64,000 bases of DNA. Origin: Luteolibacter arcticus. Its GTDB lineage: Bacteria; Verrucomicrobiota; Verrucomicrobiia; Verrucomicrobiales; Akkermansiaceae. Shown in pieces: positions 50,685 through 59,537 of the stretch. Location of the stretch: NCBI RefSeq assembly GCF_025950235.1, contig NZ_JAPDDT010000020.1:39071-103070 (forward strand), in the 5' to 3' direction. Under the pieces are notes generated by a model that was given only the letters and a program-made list of their open reading frames with translations, had not been told where the DNA came from and searched no databases. Position 1 is the first letter of the stretch. Every line of letters starts with the position of its first letter. The position numbers and the translations under genes were made by a program.

Positions 50685-52064
50685 ATGCCCGGCACTCCGC
50701 CCGAACCCCACGCCAAGCGCTGGCGCTTGTTCCCGCGGAATCCCGTTTATCAATTCTATGCCCGCAGCACGGCGCTCAATCACTGGTTCCGGCGGCGGGT
50801 GAGGGCACCGGGGATCGCCCTGATGATCCTGATCGTGATTTCGGCGGGTGCGGCGGCGGGAAATGCCGAGACTCCGGTGTTCCAGGCGTTTTCGCTGATC
50901 TGCGGGCTGCTGATGACGGGCCTGTTCCTGCTGCTGTTCCGCCGCGCCTCGCTCGAGGCGGTGCGCGACCTGCCAGCCCATGCCACGGCCGGGCAACCGA
51001 TGACGTACCATGTCACCCTGCGCAATCTGTCCCGGAGGCCGCTGAAACGCTTCCAGCTCCAGGAGACGCCACCGGATCCACGGCCGGACGAAGAGACCTT
51101 CCGGCTGAGCGAGGAGCCCGGGGAGAAGCTGCGCAATGTGTTCGACCGTTCCTTTGCCTACTACCGCTGGAACTGGCTGTGCGAGAAGCGCTTGTTGTTC
51201 GATGGCGGGAGCAGCCCGGTCGTCGATCGGCTGGGGACGACCGGCCAGATCTCGGTGACCAAAACCCCGCGGCGTCGCGGTTTGTTACGTTTGAATGACC
51301 TGCGGGTGCTGTTGCCCGACCCGCTCGGGTTGTTCCAGCGCTGCGTGAAGGTGTCCGCCCCGCCGGCCATGTTGGCAGTGCTGCCGAAGCGCTACCCGCT
51401 CCCGCGCTTCGAGCTGCCTGGCAGCGCGCGTTTCCAGCCCGGCGGCGAGGCGACGGCCCGGCATTCTGGGGCGACCGGCGAATTCACCGGCCTCCGCGAT
51501 TATCAATCGGGCGATGCATTGCGGCTGATCCACTGGAAGACCTGGGCCCGCACCGGCAAGCCGGTGGTGAAGGAGCTGGAGGACACCTTTTTCCCGCGCC
51601 ACGGGCTGATCCTCGATACCTTCCCGGCGGCGGGGGACGACGCGCTGTTTGAGGACGCGGTCTCCGTCGCGGCTTCCTTTGTGGTGGCGGTGGATGCCCA
51701 GGAGTCGCTGATCGATCTGATGTTCATCGCCGGCCGCGAACGAGTGGTCACGGCGGGACAGGGGATCGCGCGCGCGGAAACCTTGTTGGAAGTGCTGGCC
51801 GGCGTCGAAAGCTCGCCGGTCGAGGACCTCGACTCGCTCGCGCGGCTGGTCCAACGCCACGCCGAAGACCTTGCGGGTTGCCTGTGTGTTTTCGCCGGCT
51901 GGTCGGACAGCCGGGCCAAGCTGCTCCACTGGCTCAACCGGATGGGCATCGAGACTTCGGCAATGGTGGTGGTAAGGGAGAAGCCGGGATCCCTGCCACG
52001 CTGTCATTTCCTACGCTCCACCGACCTGGCGGGTGACCTCATGAAGTTGCCACGGCGGCTATGA
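50685..52064 (+). CDS. DUF58 domain protein
   Basis: The ATG at 50685 gives 459 residues (a TTG three codons upstream is in frame). Two membrane segments lie near 45-90 (GIALMILIVISAGAAAG, FSLICGLLMTGLFLLLF). DUF58 is at about 265-340 (GEFTGLRDYQSGDALRLIHW, then VVKELEDTFFPRHGLILDTF). DUF58 proteins usually sit between a MoxR ATPase and a transglutaminase; the MoxR gene is not in the window, but the transglutaminase gene starts 30 bases downstream. Confidence 0.82.
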   Translation: MPGTPPEPHAKRWRLFPRNPVYQFYARSTALNHWFRRRVRAPGIALMILIVISAGAAAGNAETPVFQAFSLICGLLMTGLFLLLFRRASLEAVRDLPAHATAGQPMTYHVTLRNLSRRPLKRFQLQETPPDPRPDEETFRLSEEPGEKLRNVFDRSFAYYRWNWLCEKRLLFDGGSSPVVDRLGTTGQISVTKTPRRRGLLRLNDLRVLLPDPLGLFQRCVKVSAPPAMLAVLPKRYPLPRFELPGSARFQPGGEATARHSGATGEFTGLRDYQSGDALRLIHWKTWARTGKPVVKELEDTFFPRHGLILDTFPAAGDDALFEDAVSVAASFVVAVDAQESLIDLMFIAGRERVVTAGQGIARAETLLEVLAGVESSPVEDLDSLARLVQRHAEDLAGCLCVFAGWSDSRAKLLHWLNRMGIETSAMVVVREKPGSLPRCHFLRSTDLAGDLMKLPRRL

Positions 52065-52094
52065 AGGCTAAGCTCCCGGAGAAGTCCTGATCTC

Positions 52095-54278
52095 ATGTCC
52101 CCACCCCGTTTCCTGCTCGGTGCCGCGCTCCTGTTCTGGGGCGCGATGACCGAGCGTGTGGTGCCGGGTCTGGCCTGTGCGATGTTGGTCGAGGGCGCGC
52201 ACTGGACACGAGTGCGCTGGAATTTCGGCGAGCGCGCGTTCCTCAATGCGTGGCGGCTGTCGGTGCTGTTCCTGCTGATGGCGATGGTGCTGGTGCTGCT
52301 GAACGGCGCACGGCTCAGCGCGATGTCGATCGTATTCACCTGGCTGCCCGTGATCCTGATTCCGCTCCAGTTCGTGCAATCCTACGGGATGTCCCGGACG
52401 ACGACGCTGGCGACGTTTTCGATGATGGTCAGGCGGCGACGCGAACACGCGTTGAAATACGGGCTGCCCTTCCGCGAGATCCGTTTCGGCTTCGGCAACG
52501 TTTACCTGTGCGCCACGCTGCTGGCCTCGTGCCTCGGTTCGCGGGCGGAAATGCCGGCCTTCTATCCGCTGCTGGTGATCCTCGGTGCGTGGGGGCTGAT
52601 GGCAGCCAGCGGCCGGGCATGGAAACAAGTCGGGCTGGCCTCCCTCTTCGCGGTCCTGCTGTCGGCCCTGCTGGGAGCCGGCGGTGAGATGGGGCTGATG
52701 AAGTTGTACCGCATGGTGACCACGATCGGTACGAGCGATGGCAGCTACAGCTCGGAGTATGCCCGCGAGCGCCAAACTTCGATCGGTAGCCTGGGCAGGC
52801 TGAAGCAGTCGCCGGAGATCGTATGGCGCTTGATCCCGGAGCAAGGACCGCTGCCGCGTTTGCTGCGGATTGCGTCTTACAATACCTACTACGACCAAGG
52901 CTGGCAGGCCGACCTGCTGCCTTCCGGCACTGATCCCGACATGGATGGATTCGACGAGGTCGCGGAAATCACCAACCCGGACAACTTGGAAGACCTTGAG
53001 GACAAATTCCTGATCGCGGCACCGAACCTGCCAGAGCCGAAGGTTGCTGTAGCCCGCGACCTCCCGCGCTTCCGCCTGCGCGGTGCCACCCCCTCGTCTC
53101 GGAATTTCAGCCTGCTTCCGTTGCCGGGGAACGCCGCCAGCCTCCACCAGTTCGATCCCGAGGAATTCGATCGCAATCCCTTCGGCACCTTCCGCCTCAA
53201 GCCGTCGCAGCCGGTGGCGGATGCCCGCGTGCTGTGGCATCCGGATTTCTCTCCGGAACTGCCGCCGTGGAAATCCCTGGCCAGTTCCTACGATCGCCGC
53301 CGCTTTGACCATGGCCCCCTTTCTCCGGACGCGAAGAAGCGCGTGACGGTGGAGCCGGAGCTCCAGATCCCGCCGTCCGAGGCCGCGGTGATCAAGCGCG
53401 TCGCGACGGAGCTTGGCCTGCACGACGTGCCGCTGGAGGAAAAGATCGCGCGACTGCGGCGGCACTTTGTGGCGAACTTCCAGTACACCCGCTACAACCG
53501 GACCCGCGAGGACTTCGACCCGGCGAAGCACAGCACGCTGCTCGGGAAATTCCTCACCGATACCCGCGCCGGGCACTGCGAGTTCTTCGCGACATCCGCA
53601 GCGTTGCTGCTCCGCGAGGCCGGGGTGCCGACCCGCTATGTCTCGGGCTTCATGGCGGCCGAAATCGATCCCAAGACCGGCCAAGCGCTCCTCCGTGGCA
53701 TTCATGCCCACGCCTGGTGCCGGGCGTGGGACGCGGAGCTGAATCACTGGTTCGATCTCGATCTCACGCCGCCCGACTGGCTCGGCTTGGAGACCCCGCG
53801 CATGGCCCGCTTCCAAGAGCTGACCGACTGGTTCCAGCGGGTGCGGGAGGATCTGCTGGTGTGGCGCGACCAGCCCGGCCACATGATGTGGCTCACGCTT
53901 GGCCTGCTCGCCCCGCTGGTGATCGGCATGGCCTACATCGGACGGAACCTGTGGCGGTCACGCAGCCGGCTGGATGCGGAAAAGGCCCGCCGCCGCGGCG
54001 CGACCGTGGTGGCCACGGCATTGACCGCGCTCGAAAGGCCCGCCCGCAAGGTGCTGGGCGAGCGCCCGCCCGGGATGCCGCTGGCACCGTGGCTGCGCCG
54101 GCTTGCCCCGCTGCTGGCCAGTCCGGACCCGCTGGAAAAAGCGCTGGCTCTCCATCACCGGCTGCGTTTCGACGCGGGAAATACCGATTCCGGATCGGAC
54201 GCGGAACTGCAGAAGCTGGTCGAGGGCCTGAAGCGGGAGCTGGGCGCCGCCAAAGGGGCGCTCCGGACTACTTCTTGA
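52095..54278 (+). CDS. Transglutaminase-like membrane protein (TgpA type)
   Basis: The 727-residue protein has N-terminal membrane segments (about 1-220), a periplasmic transglutaminase-like domain at about 430-580 with Cys in TRAGHCEFFATSAALLLREA, His in GIHAHAWCRAWD and Asp in WFDLDLTPPDW (a complete Cys-His-Asp triad), a further membrane segment near 600-620, and a cytoplasmic tail. TgpA-type enzymes may crosslink or cleave envelope proteins. It is paired with the DUF58 gene. Its 3' end overlaps the convergent small exported-protein gene by 11 bases. Confidence 0.85.
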   Translation: MSPPRFLLGAALLFWGAMTERVVPGLACAMLVEGAHWTRVRWNFGERAFLNAWRLSVLFLLMAMVLVLLNGARLSAMSIVFTWLPVILIPLQFVQSYGMSRTTTLATFSMMVRRRREHALKYGLPFREIRFGFGNVYLCATLLASCLGSRAEMPAFYPLLVILGAWGLMAASGRAWKQVGLASLFAVLLSALLGAGGEMGLMKLYRMVTTIGTSDGSYSSEYARERQTSIGSLGRLKQSPEIVWRLIPEQGPLPRLLRIASYNTYYDQGWQADLLPSGTDPDMDGFDEVAEITNPDNLEDLEDKFLIAAPNLPEPKVAVARDLPRFRLRGATPSSRNFSLLPLPGNAASLHQFDPEEFDRNPFGTFRLKPSQPVADARVLWHPDFSPELPPWKSLASSYDRRRFDHGPLSPDAKKRVTVEPELQIPPSEAAVIKRVATELGLHDVPLEEKIARLRRHFVANFQYTRYNRTREDFDPAKHSTLLGKFLTDTRAGHCEFFATSAALLLREAGVPTRYVSGFMAAEIDPKTGQALLRGIHAHAWCRAWDAELNHWFDLDLTPPDWLGLETPRMARFQELTDWFQRVREDLLVWRDQPGHMMWLTLGLLAPLVIGMAYIGRNLWRSRSRLDAEKARRRGATVVATALTALERPARKVLGERPPGMPLAPWLRRLAPLLASPDPLEKALALHHRLRFDAGNTDSGSDAELQKLVEGLKRELGAAKGALRTTS

Positions 54279-54927
54279 TCTCGGTCTTCTCCCCGGCGCC
54301 GGGCACGTCGAGCTTGGCGGCGGTGGTCGGGGGCAGCACGGGGCCCTGTACCGGTTCCTCCGGCTTCTTCGGCTCCTCTTGCTTCGGCGCGAGGTCGCTG
54401 GTGCTGCGGATGGCCTGATAGATCAGGTTGTAATTGTGGCGCACCGCCGAGGGGAAATTGACCCGGCCCGGCTCGACGATCTTTTCACGGAGCAGCTTCG
54501 AGGAAAGGTCTGCGGTCAGGTCGGCACCGACTTTCACCGCTGCGCCCACGCCGGGGACTCCCAGGCCGACGCTGCCGCCGGTGCGGATCACGTCGCTGGA
54601 AATCGTCTTCCCTTGCAGGGCCAGATTCGACTGCGCCGAAACGATCGAGCCGTTCTTGTCGATGGTCACCTCCAGCACCGCGTGGTCGTCACTGGCCAGC
54701 CAGCCGCGGCGGTGGTCGATGCGCACCGAGGCGAAGATGCCGCCGTCGGGGGTGGGGGTGATCTCGGGCTTGTAGGTCCGGTACTCGGAGCCGGAGAGAT
54801 CGTAGTCGCAGACGTTCTTCGACTTGGCATTCCAGCCGCCGAGGCTTTTGCCGAAGGCCTCGATATCGAGCGTCACGCCGGCGTGCAGCGTGGAAACGAG
54901 CGAGAGGAGCAGTGCAGTACGAATCAT
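54268..54927 (-). CDS. Exported protein of unknown function
   Basis: The ATG at 54927 gives 219 residues with a signal peptide (MIRTALLLSLVSTLHAG). The mature part is beta-rich at first (GGIFASVRIDHRRGWLASDD, VLEVTIDKNGSIVSAQSNLA), then has a glycine-rich stretch (GGSVGLGVPGVGAAVKVGA) and a Pro/Glu/Lys-rich tail (APKQEEPKKPEEPVQGPVLP). I do not recognise a family. It is convergent with the transglutaminase gene and divergent from the fusion gene. Confidence 0.6.
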   Translation of the reverse strand: MIRTALLLSLVSTLHAGVTLDIEAFGKSLGGWNAKSKNVCDYDLSGSEYRTYKPEITPTPDGGIFASVRIDHRRGWLASDDHAVLEVTIDKNGSIVSAQSNLALQGKTISSDVIRTGGSVGLGVPGVGAAVKVGADLTADLSSKLLREKIVEPGRVNFPSAVRHNYNLIYQAIRSTSDLAPKQEEPKKPEEPVQGPVLPPTTAAKLDVPGAGEKTEIKK

Positions 54928-55168
54928 GGTCGGTGGCGTGGCGGAAAATACCACCGTGCAGACGGAATCCTTCAGTGAAAAATTCGAGACCGCTTCCGAA
55001 GGCCACGGGAAATGCGCAAGGCTACTACGGAAACGCGCATGCGATCGCCGCGATTCCACGGCTGTCGAAAGATTCCGGGACAGGCTCGCCGTAGCGCGTC
55101 ACGCCCGACCGCCTCCGTCAAATCATGGAGATTGTTGCCCTTTTCGATCGCATTTGTCACAAGCCGTC

Positions 55169-58100
55169 ATGATCACGAATCCCGCCTTTCTCCGCCTCGG
55201 CGTCCCCGCTCTCGTTGTTTCCCTAGGAGGCGCGTCGTTTGCCGCCGAGCCACTGGTTTCCCTGAAAAAGGGCGACCACGTCGCCATCGTCGGCAGCGGC
55301 TTGGCCGATCGCCAGCAGCACCACGCCTGGCTGGAGGCGCTGATTCATCGGGCCTATCCGGATCTGGACCTGACCGTGAGGAATCTTGGCTTCGCTTCCG
55401 ACGAGGTGAACGTCCACGTCCGCTCTGCCGACGTGCCGACGACCGAGTGGTTCCTTTCGATGAAAAAGGGCGACTCGACCAAGCCCGGCAATCCGAAGGT
55501 CATTTACAAGGCGGGCACCGACTTCGGCGCGGATGTCATTTTCGCTTATTGGGGGTTCAACGAGTCCTTCCGCGGGCCTCAGGGGCTGGACGGCTTCAAG
55601 GCGGAGCTGGGGGGCTATCTCGATGCCCAGCTCGCCGCAAAATACAACGGCGAAGCCGCGCCGCGGCTGGTGCTCTTCTCGCCGATCGCCCATGAGAACC
55701 TGAAGAGCCCGGACTTTCCCGATGGTGAGGCGAACAACGCGAACCTCGCGCTTTACACGAAGGCGATGGCCGAAGTCGCGAAGGCCAAGGGCGTCCCTTT
55801 CGTGGATCTCTTAACCCCCTCGAAGGATCTCTTCGCGAAGGCGGGCTCGCCGTTGACGATCAATGGCATTCACCTCACCGAGGAGGGCGACCGGCAGCTC
55901 GCGCCGGTGCAGTTTGAGGCACTCTTCGGCAAGAAGCCGCCGTCGCCCGATGACGCGAAGGTGGAAAAGATCCGCACCGCGGTGGTCGAGAAGAACCTCG
56001 AGTGGCACCACCGCTACCGCACCGTCGATCAGTTCAACATCTTCGGCGACCGCTCGCGGATCGCTTACAAGGGCGTCACGAATGCCACCACGCTCGGCGA
56101 GGAGCTGGCGCAGCGCGACGTGAAGACCGCCAACCGCGATCAACGCGTGTGGGCGATCGCCAAGGGCGGTGACCTCAAGGTGAGCGACGACAATCTCCCC
56201 AAGGTCAACCTAGTCCCGCCGAACCGCGACGACGAGGTGCCCTACCTCGATCCCGAGGAAGCGATCAAGCACCTGAAGCTCGCGCCCGGCTGCAAGGTGG
56301 AACTCGTCGCGAGCGAGCTGTCCTTTCCCGATCTGGTCAACCCGGTGCAGATGTCCTTCGACACGAAAGGCCGGTTGTGGATCGCCGCGTGGCCGACTTA
56401 TCCGGAGACCTCGCCGACCACCACGAACTTCGACAAGCTGCTGGTCTTCGACCTCGATCCCAAGACCGGCAAGGCGGCCAAGTGCACGACTTTCCTCGAC
56501 GGGCTGAATTGCCCGACGGGCTTCCAGTTTTACAAGGATGGCGTGCTGCTGATGCAGTCGCCCGACCTGTGGTACGTGCGCGATACCGACGGCGACGGGA
56601 AGGCCGATACCAAGGAGCGCGTGCTGCACGGCCTGGATGCGGCGGACTCGCACCACGAGACCAACAGCATGTGCCTGGAGCCTGGCGGTGCGGTTTATCT
56701 CAGCGATGGCGTCTTCCACCGCAGCGGTGTCGAAACTTTCAGCGGCCCGGTCCGCAATACGGACGGCGCGATCTATCGCTACGAGCCGAACACCGGGAAG
56801 TTCATGCGCCATGCGTCCTACGGCTTCGCGAATCCGCACGGCCGCGTCTTCGACTATTGGGGCAATGACCTGATCACCGACGCGACCGGCAACGCGAACT
56901 ACTTCGGCCCGGCGATGAGCGGCCACCTCGACGAGGGCAAGCACCCGGGCATGAAGCAATTCTGGAACCGCCCGTCGCGTCCGTGCCCCGGCACCGCCAT
57001 CCTGACCAGCCGGCATTTCCCGGATGACTGGCAGGGCCTGTTCCTCAACACCAACGTCATCAGCGTGCAGGGCATCTTCCGCGCGAAGATGAGCGAGGAA
57101 GGGTCGGGCATCAAAGGTGAGACGATTCCTAATCTGATCGAGACGGACATCGCGAAGAACCCGAACTTCCGTCCCTCCGGCATCACCGTCGCGCCGGATG
57201 GCTCGCTGTATTTCATGGACTGGTCGCAGATGCTGATCGGTCACTTGCAGCACCACTTGCGCGACCCGAATCGCGACCACCAGCACGGCCGGCTTTACCG
57301 CATCACCTATCAGGGTCGTCCATTGTTAGAGCCGAAGAAGGTCGATGGCGAGCCGGTGGCGAAGCTGTTGGATCTGCTCAAGGAGCCGGAGAACGACGTC
57401 CGCATGCGTGCCAAGATCGAGCTCGGCAAACGCGACTCAAAGGAAGTCATCCGCGGCGTGAAGTCGTGGCTGAGCGTGCTGGATGAAAAGGATCCGGCCT
57501 TCGAACACCACGTGCTTGAGGCGCTGTGGGTTCACCAGTGGCACAATGTCGTGGACCTCGACCTGCTCAAGCGCGTGCTCAAGTCGCCCGATCCGCGCGC
57601 CCGTGCCCAAGCCATCCGCGTGACGGGCTACTGGCGCGACCGGGTGCCGGATGCGCTCTCGATTCTGAAGACCGCGGCAGATGACGAAGCTCCGCGCGTT
57701 CGTCTCGAAGCCGTGCGCGTGGCCAGCTACTTCCGCCAGTGGGAGGCGGCCGATGTGGCCCTCACCGCGCTCAAGCACCCGACCGACTACTATCTCGAAT
57801 ACTGCCTGAAGGAGACGATGCGCCAGCTCCAGCCGTGGTGGAAGGCCGCGGTCAGCGAGGGCAAGGCAATCGCCGCCGACAATCCCGCGGGCATCGAGTA
57901 TGTGCTCGGCTCCGTCAGCACCGGCGATCTGGCGAAACTGCCGAAGTCACCCGTGACGCTCACCGCCCTGCTCACGCGTTCCGGCGTGCCCGCCGCGCAA
58001 CGCCAGCAGGCGCTGGCGGATCTCGCCCAGCTCCGCGGGGCGAAGCCGCTGGATGTGCTGTTAGGCGCTCTCGCGGGAGGTGGCGCGGGAGTGGAGGATC

Positions 58101-59536
58101 TTTCCCGTCTGCTTCTCCAACAGCCTGCGGCGGACCTGAAGGCTTCCCGCTCGCCGGTGGAAAAACTCGCCGCGTCGAAGGTCGCCGCAGTGGTCCGCCA
58201 GTCGGCCATCGCCGCGATGATCATCGCCGACGGCAATACCGATGCGACTTGGACGGCGGCCATGAAGTCCCCGGGCGCGCTGGTCGATTTCCTGGAAGCC
58301 CTGCCGAAGGTCACCGATGCCGGTCTCCGTGCCAGTGCCTTCGACAAGGTGCTGCCGCTGTTGTCCTCGCTGCCTCCGGAGATGAGTGCCGCCCTTGCCA
58401 ACAAGAATGGCGAGGCGCGCTACGTCCGCATCGAGTTGCCGCGCGAGGGCACGCTCACGCTTGCGGAAGTGCAGGTCTTCGCCGGCGGCCAGAACGTGGC
58501 TCTCAATGGCAGTGCCAAGCAATCGAGCACTTCTAACGATGGAGAAGCGAAGCGCGCCATCGATGGCAGAACCGACGCAGGCTACGAATCCGGCACGCAG
58601 ACTCACACCGAAGAAGGCGAGGATCGTCCCTGGTGGGAAGTCGATCTCAAGAGCGGCCAGCCCGTGTCCGAAATCGCGGTGTGGAATCGCCAGGGCTTCG
58701 AGGACCGGCTCAATGGCTTCACCCTCACGGTGCTAGATGGAAATCGTCAGGAGCTTTTCAAGAAGACCGGCATTCCTGCGCCACGGCTGTCGTCGAAGAT
58801 CGAGGTGCCGCACGATCCCGCCGCCGGAGTGCGCGGCGCCGCGATCCGCTCGCTGGTGACGATGAAGAAGGATCCGGCCAAGGTCTTCTCGGAGCTGGCG
58901 AAGCTCATCCAGGCGGACGAGCAAGTGCCCGCCGCGGCCAAGGCGATCTCGCAGCTTCCGCGCGATTCGTGGTCGAAGGATCTCGCCGATCCGCTGGCTG
59001 CCGCGTTGGTGACTTGGGCGAAGAAAGTGCCCGCCGACAGCCGGACGACGCAGGACTACAGCGAGGTCGTGCAGATGGCCAATGAACTTGCCTCGCTGCT
59101 TGCCCCCGACCGTGCCGCCGCCGCACGCAAGGTGCTGGCGGATCTGAAAGTGAATGTCTTCGTGATCAAGGCAGTGACCGAGCAGCTCCGCTTCGACACC
59201 ACCGAGATCACCGTCGAGCCGGGCAAGCCCTTCGAGGTCATCTTCGAGAACCCCGACCTGATGCCGCACAACCTCGTCTTCGTGCAGCCCGGCACCGTGC
59301 AAGCCGTCGCCACCGCGGTGCAGGCGCAAGCCCCCGACAAGCTCGACAAGCAAGGCCGCGCCTACGTGCCGGACAACGACTCGCGCGTGCTCGGCGCCAC
59401 CAAGCTGCTGGAGGCCGGCCAGAAGGAAACGCTGCGTCTCACCGCGCCCGCGAAGGAAGGAATCTATGAATTCGTCTGCACCTTCCCCGGTCACTGGTCG
59501 GTGATGCAGGGCAAGCTGGTGGTGAAGCGGCCTTGA
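55169..59536 (+). CDS. Exported five-module fusion: GDSL-like, PVC dehydrogenase, HEAT, discoidin, cupredoxin
   Basis: The ATG at 55169 gives a signal peptide (ALVVSLGGASFAAE) and 1455 residues. Modules in order: an SGNH/GDSL-like domain (about 35-260; VAIVGSGLADRQQHH, GIHLTEEGDRQLA); a PVC-type membrane-bound dehydrogenase beta-propeller (about 370-715; DLVNPVQMSFDTKGRLWIAA); HEAT-like repeats (about 715-960); an F5/8-type C (discoidin) domain (about 1084-1210; ARYVRIELPREGTLTLAEVQ, NVALNGSAKQSST); and a cupredoxin (about 1327-1455) with His1367, Cys1437, His1442 and Met1446 as a type-1 copper site. No CxxCH heme motif is present. The substrate is likely a sugar, by family association. Confidence 0.85.
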   Translation: MITNPAFLRLGVPALVVSLGGASFAAEPLVSLKKGDHVAIVGSGLADRQQHHAWLEALIHRAYPDLDLTVRNLGFASDEVNVHVRSADVPTTEWFLSMKKGDSTKPGNPKVIYKAGTDFGADVIFAYWGFNESFRGPQGLDGFKAELGGYLDAQLAAKYNGEAAPRLVLFSPIAHENLKSPDFPDGEANNANLALYTKAMAEVAKAKGVPFVDLLTPSKDLFAKAGSPLTINGIHLTEEGDRQLAPVQFEALFGKKPPSPDDAKVEKIRTAVVEKNLEWHHRYRTVDQFNIFGDRSRIAYKGVTNATTLGEELAQRDVKTANRDQRVWAIAKGGDLKVSDDNLPKVNLVPPNRDDEVPYLDPEEAIKHLKLAPGCKVELVASELSFPDLVNPVQMSFDTKGRLWIAAWPTYPETSPTTTNFDKLLVFDLDPKTGKAAKCTTFLDGLNCPTGFQFYKDGVLLMQSPDLWYVRDTDGDGKADTKERVLHGLDAADSHHETNSMCLEPGGAVYLSDGVFHRSGVETFSGPVRNTDGAIYRYEPNTGKFMRHASYGFANPHGRVFDYWGNDLITDATGNANYFGPAMSGHLDEGKHPGMKQFWNRPSRPCPGTAILTSRHFPDDWQGLFLNTNVISVQGIFRAKMSEEGSGIKGETIPNLIETDIAKNPNFRPSGITVAPDGSLYFMDWSQMLIGHLQHHLRDPNRDHQHGRLYRITYQGRPLLEPKKVDGEPVAKLLDLLKEPENDVRMRAKIELGKRDSKEVIRGVKSWLSVLDEKDPAFEHHVLEALWVHQWHNVVDLDLLKRVLKSPDPRARAQAIRVTGYWRDRVPDALSILKTAADDEAPRVRLEAVRVASYFRQWEAADVALTALKHPTDYYLEYCLKETMRQLQPWWKAAVSEGKAIAADNPAGIEYVLGSVSTGDLAKLPKSPVTLTALLTRSGVPAAQRQQALADLAQLRGAKPLDVLLGALAGGGAGVEDLSRLLLQQPAADLKASRSPVEKLAASKVAAVVRQSAIAAMIIADGNTDATWTAAMKSPGALVDFLEALPKVTDAGLRASAFDKVLPLLSSLPPEMSAALANKNGEARYVRIELPREGTLTLAEVQVFAGGQNVALNGSAKQSSTSNDGEAKRAIDGRTDAGYESGTQTHTEEGEDRPWWEVDLKSGQPVSEIAVWNRQGFEDRLNGFTLTVLDGNRQELFKKTGIPAPRLSSKIEVPHDPAAGVRGAAIRSLVTMKKDPAKVFSELAKLIQADEQVPAAAKAISQLPRDSWSKDLADPLAAALVTWAKKVPADSRTTQDYSEVVQMANELASLLAPDRAAAARKVLADLKVNVFVIKAVTEQLRFDTTEITVEPGKPFEVIFENPDLMPHNLVFVQPGTVQAVATAVQAQAPDKLDKQGRAYVPDNDSRVLGATKLLEAGQKETLRLTAPAKEGIYEFVCTFPGHWSVMQGKLVVKRP

Positions 59537-59537
59537 T

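Noticed and set aside
55169..59536. CxxCH heme site in the PVC dehydrogenase fusion
   Set aside because: I checked each Cys in the product and none forms CxxCH.
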